Shown piece after piece: positions 35,640-47,229 of a stretch of 64,000 nucleotides of DNA. The stretch's first letter is position 1, and the number at the start of each line of letters is the position of its first letter. The position numbers and the translations under genes were made by a program. This DNA is from Hanleya hanleyi (Eukaryota > Mollusca > Polyplacophora > Lepidopleurida > Hanleyidae). The stretch is from assembly GCA_036873755.1 (NCBI GenBank), contig JAVTVY010033764.1, positions 83,647 to 147,646 of the forward strand, read 5' to 3'. The notes under the pieces are model-generated. The model was not told the origin of the DNA, searched no databases, and was given only the letters and a program-made list of their open reading frames with translations.

Positions 35640-36690
35640 TTTATCTATCTCGCCTTACGAAGTAAAGGGGAGATATTGTGAGGGGGAAAGAGGATGTCGT
35701 CGTCGGTGTTGGTGGCGGTGTCGGTGTCCCTAGCCTGGAAATGATACGATTTTTAGTTTAGCCAATTGAATTTTTTTTTTAGCAAAATTCAGAGAAAATA
35801 TGAAAAAAAAAAAAAAATATGGGAGGTGGGTATTCCACCTGGGGATACTACCCCTGGGGATTCCATGGGTGCTTCAATGTTAAAATCCCTATGATAGAGT
35901 TTAGCATTTAGCTGAAATGCATATGTACATCTGTACTTAGAAAGTTTGCTGCAGTTGTCAGCTGTCATTGGATGATTATGAAACTTGGTACATATGTTTC
36001 TTATGATTAGAGGATGTACCTGTGAGAGTTTTACATGTACACATGTACATAGAAAGTTTGCTGCAGTTGTCAGCTGTCAATGAATGATTATGAAACTTGG
36101 TACACATGTTTCTTATGATCGGAGGATGCGCCTGTGCTATTTATGAGATGAAATATTAATTTGTGTCCAAATTATGATATTTTGGACTGAGTAATTTGCC
36201 AATTATAAGGTTTTTTGTTAGACAAAAATGTACTGAAAAGTTGTCTGAATTTGTCAGGTTTTATTGGATGATTATGAAACTTTGTACAAATATTTCATAT
36301 GATTAGAGGATGTCTCTGTGCTATTTAGCAGATGAAATATTAATTTTTGTTCAAATTTTGATGGTTTTGTCTTAGTAATCTACCAATGATAATGTACATA
36401 CATGCACATGTACATCTGTTCATGGAAAGTTTGCTGAAGCGGTCAGCTTTCATTGGATGAGTTTGACACTTGCTACCCTAGTTCAATGTGATTCGAGGAT
36501 GTGCATGTGCTATTTAAGAAATATGACATTAAATATGAATTTTTGTCCTAATTATCACAGTTTAGACTTTGTACATTTCCATTGATAAGATTTTTGTTGG
36601 GCAAAAATTTACATGTAGATCTGTACATGGAAAGTTTGCTGAACCTTTTGTGGGATGATTATAAAACTTGGTGGGCATGTTTCATGTTTT
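35640..36690 (+). repeat. Tandem-like ~180-bp diverged repeat
   Basis: The phrase AGAAAGTTTGCTG...GTCAGCTGTCATTGGATGAT...GAAACTTGGTACA...GATTAGAGGATGT recurs near 35940, 36050, 36230, 36420 and 36630. The copies have unequal spacing and decay. The block opens with CTCGCCTTACGAAGTAAAGG and a GTCGTCGTCGG-rich stretch, a layout seen in mollusc repetitive DNA. Confidence 0.65.
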
Positions 36691-36698
36691 CCTAGGTC

Positions 36699-37285
36699 AG
36701 ACCTATCCAGCCGTAATCCCACACGAGACTGACCTATCCAGCAGTAATCTCGCACAGGACTGGCCTATCCAGAAGTAATCTCGCACTGGACTGCAATATG
36801 CAGCAGTAATCCCACACGGCACGGACCTATCCGACCATAATCCTACCTGGGACTGATCTATCCCGCTGTAATCCCACACAGGGTTAGCCTATCCAGTAGT
36901 AATCCCACACGGGATTGCCGTATGCAGCAGTATTCCCATACTGGACTGCATATGCAGCAGTAATCCCACACGAGACTGACCTATCCAGCAGTAATCCCAT
37001 ACAAGACTCGCCTATCCAGCAGTAATCTCAGACGGGACTGGCCTATCCAGCACTAATCCCACTTCAGACTGGACTATGTAGCAGTAATCCCACATGGGAC
37101 TGGTCTATCCAGCAGCAATAACACACAGGACTGGCCTATTCTGTAATCTCGCATGGGACTGACCTATCCAGCAGTAATCTCACACTGGACTGCTCTATGC
37201 AGCAGTAATCCCACGGCACGTACCCATCCATCCTACACGGGATTGACCTATCTGGCATTAATCCCACATGGGACTGATGTTATTG
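36699..37285 (+). repeat. 31-bp minisatellite, about 19 copies
   Basis: The unit is close to GACTGGCCTATCCAGCAGTA plus ATCCCACACGG. Most copies are 31 bp, with some truncated or carrying small changes. CpG persists in many CACACGG/CTCGCAC sites despite the CpG-poor surroundings. Confidence 0.9.
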
Positions 37286-38384
37286 TCTATACCAGATAAT
37301 CTATTCCAGACAATATTGTCTGTACCACATCTATTCCAGACGTTACTGTTTGCTCTACATGTATGCTTTCAATACTGCTGCAGCTTCGGCGGTCGGATGA
37401 CCCCGCAAGGCAAGATGTTGGGGTTCTCAGAACGCTTGTTAAAAATAATTTGACGGACTTGTCATCAATTGCTTTTTTACCACCATATCTCAAGACCAAG
37501 GCTCGATGAATTTACACCAGAGACACACCTGGTCATGGGGTGTCACCAGGATATCTTGAGAGGGGGTCGTTTCCTATGTTCATTTATTAGAGAGCCCAGT
37601 ACTGTGTTCTCTATCCTAGGAAAATAACAGGCTCAGCTTGATCGTTTGCATTCAACCACTGCCCCCTCCCCTCCCCCACCAGGTAACGAAACCCCTTAAT
37701 ATATATTTTGGTGTGTAATAATAGTGTTATATGGTACAGTGTCATATAGTGTTATATGGTACTTTGATATCTCATAGATAGAAAATTTATCACATATTAT
37801 AATGTTTATAAGTGACTGAATGATCCAAATAAGAATACCTGATTGAATTGAGTTATTGAACATGTTGAATCATTCTAAATTAATTTGGATAGCTGCTGAT
37901 CATTATATTATCTGATTTGTTACAATGTTGTTATCATTTGTTCATTTGCAGTGAGTTGGGAACACTGATGATATATTGGGATCACAGCTTCTCTTTCACA
38001 TACCTCTTCCACTTTGATCTCACCTTACATGGCATGATGAGAACTTCCAACATACAGTTTATATCGTTTCAAGATCCAAGATCTTCATCAGGCGTTTATC
38101 ATCAATACTAGGAGCTAGAAGGAGGTCTACAGTTCTCTACTGTGATTTGAACCCTACACATTGCGTAAGCATAATCAAGCTTGAGTGTGACATTAAACCA
38201 AACCCCGCCCCGCCCTTTCCTTTTCAAGCTTCGATCATATGGATATTTACACCGCATTAGCAAATGCGATGGTTCGCCTGTTGGAAGGAGCCTCTTGTTA
38301 CCTGACTATCCTTTTAAAATTCTGCTACTGACTTGAATGTAGGGTCTGTGTCCAAAGTCTTTCTTGGAATACCCAATCTTCGCA
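37286..38384. other. Unassigned CpG-poor DNA
   Basis: No gene was recognised. GAGTGTGACATTAAACCAAA near 38175-38200 resembles a LINE/SINE 3' tail (compare GTGACGTTAAA at 58329), so a short retroposed fragment may end there. Confidence 0.45.
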
Positions 38385-38505
38385 ACATCAAGGTTTCCTT
38401 TTGAGCCAAAGGTGAAACCTTGACCATCTTTCATAGCAGACCGCGTTCCGCCCACTTTCAGTGTTTTCTACAATTGCCTGGCTTGTGGGATATTTAATGG
38501 CAGAT
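38385..38505 (+). repeat. Short dispersed repeat, copy 2 of 3
   Basis: AAGGTTTCCTTTTGAGCCAA then GAAACCTTGACCATCTTTC and CGCCCACTTTCAGTGTTTTC matches 35490-35600 with about 10-15% differences by eye. Confidence 0.6.
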
Positions 38506-39499
38506 GAATACATACATTTTCAATAATTTTGAAAAACTAGTAAAATTAATTTGTCTTCAAGTCGATTTTAAAAAATATTTTTACTTTATGTTCATTAATT
38601 TTCATAATTTATTTCATATAAAGGGTACCACCATCTACTATTTTCATCTGTCAACCATGACAGACTCATGTTTTTGTTTTTAATTTTTGTTAATAATTCC
38701 AACAGTATACAATTATCACAACAAAATCTGCAGTCAATAGAAAGGATAATGAAATATCAAAGCAAAATTCATTTATGTGAATTTTGAGAACAATAATAAG
38801 GTGTAGCTATTATCATTCTGTCAAATGACGTTATCAACAGTTTTGGTGTTCTAAATCCATTAAACATTTCAACTTTATTTGAATCCTTTGGCATATTCAC
38901 ATTATTCTTTCCCTTGGACATTTTGAAATCAACTGTCTGTCACAGGTGTTTTGAAATCTAAAAGAAGGGCATTAAATGAAAATGATGTTAGCAACATTTT
39001 TCCTGGTGCTCAAAAGTATGTTCAGTCACCACAAGATTTGGTATTTTTGGTTTACCAGCTTTTTTACAATGGGCACTCTTATCTCTACCATTTCTAAAGA
39101 CCATATGTATGTTTCTTGGACTACAGAACAGTGTTTGAATTTCTCTAACTTCATCTACTCTGACGGATGTGATGTTAGACACCAGTTTTATTTCACTTTC
39201 ATCTCTCATTATTCCCATTTGCCCTAATTCTTTTCTAGCTTGACGAGTTAGTGGTGGTCAGATAATGAAAAGTATGTAATGGTTATGGCCGATTCATTTT
39301 GTTTTTCTAAGGACAGCATCATTTGAAATGTCATTATTGAAATGACAGATGAAAAAAGGACAGATTTTGATACCCTGTTATTAGAGAATACACCAAATGT
39401 ACATATTCATCGACCACCAAATAGCCCACAAGCCAGGCAACTGTGGTGTTTTCTAATCTGTTGTCACAGTTGCCATGGTCACGTTAAAATTGAGTCATC
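38506..39499. other. Unassigned CpG-poor DNA
   Basis: No exon, RNA or repeat could be supported. The sequence is AT-rich with short frames only. Confidence 0.45.
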
Positions 39500-40210
39500 T
39501 CGGTCTAGATTTTCCGGAGTTATTTCCCTTTGAGTTTGTTATGTTCAACATATATTACAGCATATATGTTACATCGTTACTGAAATATCTTCAGAACACT
39601 TATTAAAATTGAATCTTCTTAGTGTACATTTCCTGGAGTTATGCCCCTTGGTTATATTCAGCATATCTTAATACATCATTACTGAGATATCTTGAGAAAG
39701 ACTTGCCCCAGAAATATCAAACCTTTTGTGAACATCAATATTCTTGTGACCCATAATATTAAAATTGAGTTGTCTCGGTCTACAATTTTCAGAGTTATGC
39801 CCCTTCGTTATTTCAGCATAAATATGTTACATCAGGCACAGCTTTCTTGTTAACACCATATCGTGAGATCGTCTTGCCTTAGGAACATGAAACCTGTTGC
39901 GCACATTCATACATAATTGTCATCCAAACCAACCGAAGTTGCCTTCCATTACGATTCACAGAGTTATGCCCCTTTACTGTATAATATGTTGCACTGGAGC
40001 TGAACTATATGTTATAGATTGCACTGCTATAACTCTCAAAGAATTAGATTATATTTATCTACTCATGGTCAGCAATTTTGGAAGACCCTGTATTTCTTCA
40101 GAAAGTGCGACCGATTTGAGGTCGCAAAGACCCCAGAGCCGAGGTGTTTTCAGATACGCAGCTTAGTTTTTGCCAATTTTGATGATTTTCCTGAAGAGTT
40201 ATGACCATCA
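39500..40210 (+). repeat. Diverged repeat with GAGTTATGCCCCTT words
   Basis: GAGTTATTTCCCTTTG (39519), GAGTTATGCCCCTTGG (39637), GAGTTATGCCCCTTCG (39791) and GAGTTATGCCCCTTTA (39960) recur, with ATTAAAATTGA...TCTCGGTCTA and TTACATCATTACTGAGATAT-type phrases between them. The spacing is 118-170 bp. This appears to be a decayed tandem block of a mollusc-type repeat. Confidence 0.55.
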
Positions 40211-40790
40211 TCATCAAAATCAATTTTTTCCAGTCCAAATTTAAATTAATAGTTGACCGAGAACTTTGAAACCTAAATACATGTAAATTATAGATTTGCA
40301 GACATATTTTTCGCCTGTTACGATGATTTTTATCGAGACCCTAGCTTTAGCTCGATATAGGAATCTAAATGATGTCTGTGTGTGTCCCTGTCCCTGTCCT
40401 TGTCCAAGCAAAAAACGTTTTGGTCTTTTTTCCTGTTCACAGCTTCTCTGCCTCACTCTATATCCCCTGAACTAAGCCCAGCTCGACCCCCGAAACCTAA
40501 CATATTCCGGGTGATTACACCCTACTAAAATATTCCATCCACCACGCTCGGGAGCATGTACCTACCCCGTGGCTCCAAGCCCAATCCTCTTATCTCATAA
40601 ACTAAGCCTCGACCGACCCCATACCCGCATATATTCTGGGAGCTTGCATCATGCTACATTTATTCGATGCATTGCCTGATCCCATACCATAATATTTCAA
40701 TTTCGTATGAAATTTTAAATTTCAAACTGAAATAGCTCTTGCCATTTGCTATGTGCAGTTTTATAATATGCTCTTGTTTCCATTTTGTAG
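40211..40790. other. Unassigned DNA
   Basis: No recognisable feature apart from a short TCCCTGTCCCTGTCC run near 40384 and weakly similar phrases at 40445-40520 and 40560-40625 (CCTGAACTAAGCCCAGCTCG, AAACTAAGCCTCGACCGACC), a probable old local duplication. Confidence 0.45.
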
Positions 40791-40945
40791 GTGTGTGTGA
40801 TATTAAGCTGCGGTTTCCTCCAGAGTGCTGTATACACATAAAATTTCTCGACAACAATGGACCAAATGCCGGATGTCCTCGAGACCCGAAAAAGATCACC
40901 CCAGTATACAATGTTTCATGGTTCAACTGGAAGACCACATACTGA
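40791..40945 (+). CDS. Possible terminal exon, unknown protein
   Basis: A pyrimidine-rich stretch ending TTTGTAG at 40790 precedes an open frame reading GVCDIKLRFPPECCIHIKFL and then DNNGPNAGCPRDPKK, to TGA at 40943. It is richer in G and C and in charged residues than its neighbourhood. No upstream exon was found. The acceptor-like site, composition and open frame make it a candidate last exon, or a fragment of one, but the call is weak and no family was recognised. Confidence 0.25.
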
Positions 40946-42587
40946 AAGACTGTTCATTTAAATTGGTCATCCACTTTGGAGCTGATGAAAAATCAACAGT
41001 TGGCTCCACCAAAATGTTACACGTTTTTTCAGTATAACAAATTGAAACCTACAAAATGACCACTAGTTCTCTGTGATATTTCTTATCCATTGTGTGTTAA
41101 ATTTTTAATTCTGTCTATAAAATCCCAGACTACATGTTCCATGTACCAAGGCTCAATTGCATAAGGTAACATCATAATTCATTGATGTCCTCATGGTCAA
41201 AGGTCACTAAAGCCATATAAGGACATAAAAATGTAAAGATCATAGATGATTGGGCATGGGATTAGTCGACATCCACTGGCCACCTGTAATGACCATATTA
41301 AGTTCCACATTAAGTTCAATGAATTCTAACATCGTACTATGCAATTAAACCTCAGTAAATGAAAAAAGTATTATAGCATTTTATGAGGAGGGAAGGAAAA
41401 AGCTACGTAAGATGTCATGGATAATAAACATCTCAGAAAAATGGCCGGGGTTATTTTGTAGATTTTGATTTTGTTATACATGCTGCAAAACTGAAGTTCA
41501 TGGAAACACAATCAAGTTCAATATAACCGCATCGTTTGTGTTCATGACACACAAACGAAACTTCTGATGAACTTGGCTCTTGACTTATTTTTTGTTGTCA
41601 ATTGAACTGTTGTTGTATATCATTATGTTGAGAGTTATTCCAGCTATGTACAAACCTGCCTCACACAACATGCAGTACTTCACAAGCTTACAAGTGCAAA
41701 CTGAATGCCTGAAGTTAATCCTTAGACAAAAGATTTCTCCAACAGCAGTAGGTGCATTGACATGTGACTCAAGGCATGAAGTTTCGGTTCATACTTTAAT
41801 CTCTTTCTTATGCACACAGCAAAGGAATTAGTTTTAATCATTGATACACGTGACTACTTTCAACATAAAGTTGCCAAAATTATCATCAATAATATCATCA
41901 TGATATTATCATTACCTTGATTTTACCACCATAATGGTCCTTTCTTGGAATAGTAGGATAATTTGATGCATATATACCATATTTACACCAGTTATTAATA
42001 GTTAAAAATCGGCCCCATGCTGTAAGCATAGGAAAGAGAGCAAAAGCACTAACCACAAATTCATGCCAGGAGTAACGGGTCTATGCACCTCTTGCTGCTA
42101 TAGGAGAAATCTTTTGTCCAATGATCAACTTCAATTATATCGGGAATCGGGCATTGAAGCAGCATTTGGGTTAAATAATAATAATAATAATTTTATTTCA
42201 AACTGATAGTCCATAGCATTACATAAAGAACAGTGAGAAGTGGTAGAGGAGTGCGGTTAATGTAGAATATGAAGCCAGTTGAGATAAAGGGGACCCAAAT
42301 GGAAAATGTAAATTGAGAAGAGAGATACATGTTTGTGATAGTCATTCTTTTTCTGAGAATTTCAGTACTTATTTCATCAAAATATTCCTATTGGTTGCGA
42401 AGATATTGGAAAATTTGGGGGTTTGGTACAAATTTGGTATGCAAATGAGCTTTCATGATGTCACACACGGAATTAGACATGTATATACAGATAACTCACT
42501 CGACTATCTGCATTGTCACATTTGAGATTTAACAATTTACCAATTTAGTTTATGAAGTACATGGCAGTGTGACTAACATCACAGGAC
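40946..42587. other. CpG-poor DNA with an (AAT)n microsatellite
   Basis: An ATAATAATAATAATAATT run lies near 42173-42191. Otherwise no gene or repeat family was recognised. Confidence 0.45.
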
Positions 42588-43131
42588 CTACGAAGTAGGT
42601 TTTGATATGATTTAAGTGTGTACTCGAGAGATGACTTGGGGGCCCTATGTGCTACCATGAGAGAATTTATATAGCAGTCTCTAATCGCCCTCAGTTCCTA
42701 TTACCCTGGACAGTTATCAGCCCAGCAGTACAGAACGAGGTCACCCATCCAAGTCTTGACCGGGCTCAGTCGCTTAACTTCGGTGATTGTACGAGAACCG
42801 GTGTGTCGTGATATGCCGTATCAGGGAACCTTCAAAAGTCACAGTGAAACATGCAGCCAAGGGTTCCCGATGGGCATGACAGTAAACTCGCTGAGCCATC
42901 AATAAATAATAAAAAATATAATTATAAATCAAATTTTCATCAGAATTCGGTCAACTCAGAAATTGCTGGTAATAATGCCCTAATGCACGTTCATGCCAAA
43001 AATCAAGGTTCTAATGTCAATGGTTCTCCTTATTTTGCTGACGAAAGGATTCAGATGAACTGACTGACTGACTGACTCACTCATTGACTCACTCATTACA
43101 GGACAATTTGCAAATGGTAGCCTACTTCGTA
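42588..43131. repeat. Segment bounded by 13-bp inverted repeats
   Basis: CCTACGAAGTAGG at 42588-42600 and its exact complement CCTACTTCGTAGG at 43119-43131 bound about 544 bp. The segment contains the 5S-derived sequence and a (GACT)n/(CACT)n run at 43059-43098, and is followed by an A-run. It may be a MITE with a nested SINE, or chance. No target duplication was seen. Confidence 0.35.
42716..42825 (-). repeat. 5S rRNA-derived sequence (SINE3-like or pseudogene)
   Basis: The minus strand reads ACGGCATATCACG, CACCGGTTCTCGT, ATCACCGAAGTTAAGC, GAGCCCGGT and ACTTGGATGGGTGACC in the order and spacing of animal 5S rRNA, including the internal promoter part. The expected 3' third (CGCCTGGGAATACC) is replaced by unrelated sequence. 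It is therefore not a functional 5S gene but a 5S-headed SINE or retropseudogene. Confidence 0.75.
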
Positions 43132-46100
43132 GGAATAAAAAAAAAAGTTGCTGCAAGATGGTGATCAGCTCCGATTTGGATTGGCTATCTATGACCTAAA
43201 CGTGCGTTCTGGTTTGCATAATTTACCCCATTCTGTATGTAAGGGAACAGAAGGAAAATTTAAACTTACGTGTTTAAAATTGAAACCAAACATAAAGATG
43301 GAAATATTGTGGCACAAAAGTTAACGCCAATACATTGGGTTCACTTGATCATGTTGATCAGGGTTTGAAATGATCACCAAAAACTTACAGGACATTGTCA
43401 AGAATTGTCGGGCACATAATTACAGGCCATTTCATAATAATTTACCGTTTGTGGCAGATGTGCTGTTTACAAACATGCCATGTATTGCTCTGGCAAGTGT
43501 GAAGCTGAACAGTTTTGTTGTCTTAAGTTTTGACTATCATGCTGATCTCTGATTGGGTGATGGGTTTTCAAATGGCCACTCAGCCAATGAGAATCCTAGA
43601 AACCACCAAATTAGATAACCATGCTATTAAAAGTTGGCAATTTCAGATAGGGGGGTGCATGTGTTACATGTGATTTTTGATTCAGTCTAGGAATGTAATT
43701 TCTTGTCACTGAAAGATATCTTACTCTCAGTAAACTATTATTTAATCCTCTGTAAAATACATGTGAGCTGACTGAAAACTGCAGGACAGTACCAATTTTC
43801 TGCCAGACATGTCCTGCAAATAGATAGCAATATCGACCCCTGTTGATTATGGCACCAATCCTCATTTGTATGAAATCTGAGATTTACAGCATCTCTGCTA
43901 GCATTGGAGAATTTGTGAAACAGATATTTGCTTAGAATTCTTTGTTCCCAATGACATGACTTCTCAATCTGTATGGCTTAAAACCCTATAAACAATCCCA
44001 CTTTTGTACATGTCATTATAGAATTTTATATTCTCAGATTATTGCCACATCCAATGACAAAAACATCTGATGAATATTTAGTGTTCATTTTACTAGTGAA
44101 ACAGACCAGTAACCATCACTGGTGCCGATTTGTGTAATGGAAGTAAATTAAGCATCATGTTGCCCAGTTTCCTCATTAACTTCATATCCATGTATACCAG
44201 TCCTCAAAATTTTGAGTACGGTAACATGTTATTTACCACATGTAAATATTCCGAATGTGAACAAGTTCTGGATATGTTATCAATTGATGCCAACTTAAAA
44301 ATATGAACAGAGCTTGATGTCCAATAACTTGGCAATATGATATTAATCAGTTGTACCTGTACAATTGTAACATTATGCATGACAGAAAGCATGATTCGCC
44401 TGAGGAATGTTAGGTTTCAGAAATATGGTTAACAGAGCAGCATGTTGCTAGTGGCTATATTTCTGAAAATCTGATACAATGATTGAAATTTATTCTGAAA
44501 AATCCATAATTCCATTTATAAAATACTGGTCAACTCATTGCTGTGGGAACCATACATGGATTGATTTGCCATGTCCCAAGAGTGACCTTTATTTATTAGG
44601 AAATATGATATTGGTTGGTGCAAAATAATCAATATCCCATTGAAAGCGAAAAACAAGATACCAGTTATTTGTTATGTTATCCAACTTGATTCCTACTAGT
44701 CTCGTCATACTTCAGTGATCACCAGGTAGAAATTGATAGGCGAGTCTTATGTTTGTGTGTGTTTTTGTGCATGAATGAGGAAGTACTTGTTCTGCTACAT
44801 CCTCGCTAAAACCAGGGGTATACTCTGTACTAGATATAGACCCTGGTACACTTGGGCAATGTATCGTGTTCAACGTAAAGCAACATCCTGGATATATTGA
44901 CCAATCAGATCACTAGTGTATCCGTCAATGTATCCGATCTCACCTTCCCACTGAAGGCCTTGAATTGGATGAAATAACGCACAGAGTTCTATAAAATTTC
45001 ACTGATCTATCCGTTAAGATTTTATTGTTATACATACTTGGATTAAATAGTTTGCGAATAGTTTAGCACAGAAAGTAAAACCCTAACGTATTTTTCCATC
45101 AGCGCAGTTTTTCTACGTCACGTAACTGGAATGTGGCTGAAACGCAGTCTGCTATGCAAGATGGTCAAGGGTTCGCCTTTGGCTCACAAGTAGAAACCTT
45201 GACGTTGTGAAGATGGTTCTGCCATTGCTGGTAAATAATCACAACTACATGCAGTTTTGCCAAATTCTTCATTGATGTATCATACCTGTGTTTTCCAGTT
45301 TAAAAGATTTTTTCCATGTAAAAGTATATGCAGAATTAGGCTGGGAACTACCCAATGTGAGATGCTCGTCGGGATAATTCTAGCATTTTCTTAGTTCCCT
45401 TACCCAGTTTTTAATCTACAGTATGTAAGAAAAAGTGAAGACTTGAACTATTCCTGTTCCAGTAACTCAACAACCTTGTGTGTGACAGTAAGCCTACCAG
45501 TACGGATACATTGTACGTTTAGTTGAATCAGAATATCTTGCTCAATAAATTATATAATGTAAAATCTTTGTTGATTATCTGTGCATGAGATTGTTTCTGA
45601 CCTGCCTAAAAGTTTTATTTATTTTGATGTACCCTTGTAAACAAGTTTGGGGAAGAATAGTTCTGTCCTACATGTACATACAAGTAACTTTGTTTCAGTA
45701 ACCAATAAATTTCCTCATTTACATTTAAATGGATTGTTAATTGAATTGTTCCTCTCTTCATTTACAAGCTGAATAGTTATTGATGACGGTGCAATATTTA
45801 TTATTGTATGGGCGGATCTGAAATAATAGATTTGAAGCCAACCAAAAGATGGGTGTTCAGAAAAAAATAATCCCACTTTTGAAATTTTAGTCATTTGAAC
45901 TCGGGACCTTGATCATGTTGATTGGTAAATAATAATAATAATAATTCTTTATTGCAGACTCAAATGGGAGGGGGAGGGGGAGCAGTAAAGTGTGGATTTG
46001 CATACATCCACAGTAGAATGATCCTATTCTATCCGTGACTTTGTTCACTTAACTGTTAAATAATGTGAATTATTATTCAGATGGTGTCCTTAAAGTCACA

Positions 46101-46379
46101 AAGTCCAAGTTGAGGGTCCTGGTAGATATTGCACCGTCTATTTTTCAACAAAAATCTATCCTGCTTTGCCTTTCAGACTGATCGATTGCTGCTTCTCGTC
46201 GTCCACGAGTAATTGACGAAGTTTCTAGTTTATTGTTTGTTGCCTAACCAGCGCAAAATAAATCAAAAACTTTGTAGATTTCTCGCAAAGAACCTGGCCA
46301 GGTTGTTGTTGTGTGGTCATGTGACCAACATCTGCGAAACTCCTCACATGACCGCTTGTTGCTGTAGCAACATGAACAA
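43132..46379. other. CpG-poor DNA, few features
   Basis: Contains an inverted third copy of the short dispersed repeat at 45150-45218 (AAGATGGTCAAGGGTTCGCC and GAAACCTTGAC) and a TAATAATAATAATAATT microsatellite near 45929-45945. No gene was recognised. CpG density rises from about 46.2 kb. Confidence 0.45.
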
Positions 46380-46780
46380 CAACAACAACACCTGGACTCA
46401 ACAGCCGAAATCATGGAAAATAATGAGAATAAAACACATAAGGACGCAACACGAAAGTCTGAGAAACAAACAAACGTGTGAGCATAAATATAATCGTAGA
46501 AAATGAACCATAATCTCGTTCTACTGAGAGTTCAGCCACGGGATTTCTCGTTTTCTGCCGAAGAAAATACGAAACAATGTCTGTGAATATTTGACCAAAA
46601 ACATGGGTACCATTCGTGTCCGATCTACCGTCTGTTTACCGATCGGTCCGTCACCGTCTGTGACACATCTCATCGGACCGGAGTGGCGGTGAAAACATCA
46701 TGCACATATGTGAAGGGTACCGGAGCGGTGCCGGCTGTGTACACAGACGGTGACGATGCGGGGAATTTACGTGTGTATGG
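46380..46780. repeat. CpG-rich edge block, right
   Basis: Carries ACCATTCGTGTCCG (46609-46622) and GGGAATTTACGTGTGTA (46761-46777), exact reverse complements of words at 24016-24029 and 23666-23682. A CAACAACAACAACA run at 46376-46390 mirrors AACAACAACAACATC at 24162-24176. It also has a short frame from ATGGAAAATAATGAG (46413). This is the right border of the CpG-depleted compartment. Confidence 0.55.
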
Positions 46781-47017
46781 TGGGATTGATTCAAGTTGAT
46801 TTTTTTTTGGTCATGGTTATGATATGTCCAGTGTACAAATATCTGTACCTGTCATTTGGATGCTTTGAAGTACTGGAAGGCTCCAAGCTAACTAATATTC
46901 TAAGATATGATGAATAATGCACCATTTACAGTACAACCTCCTGTTGTTGGTTTTTGCTTAAATAATATACCATTAAGTATATATATTGCATTGAGTTCTG
47001 TGAATTTGCTTCTCAGT

Positions 47018-47213
47018 TGCGGAGGGGGGGGGGTCTCGAGTTTTTTTAAGAGCTCAGTGGGTGGCCAGAACTGTTTTGGGGACTTCGAGACGGGGGGGGG
47101 GGCAATAACTATTTTGAAGATCACTTGAGGTGGGGTTAGCACCTTTTTTAGCTATATTTTTTCAATGCACCGCCCACCCCCCCCCCCCTCCGATAAATAC
47201 TGACCGGTCCCTT
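47018..47213 (-). repeat. G-rich repeat, right edge copy
   Basis: G-runs at 47020-47033 and 47092-47102, a C-run near 47174-47190, and a terminus that reads TAAGGGACCGGTCAGTATTT on the minus strand. It is related to and inverted relative to 23152-23400. Confidence 0.5.
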
Positions 47214-47229
47214 AGTGTTCCGCATTTTG

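Noticed and set aside
36699..37285. CRISPR array
   Set aside because: Units are directly contiguous without unique spacers, and the DNA is animal-like; it is a minisatellite.
42716..42825. Functional 5S rRNA gene
   Set aside because: The 3' third is missing and several positions differ, so it is a 5S-derived repeat.
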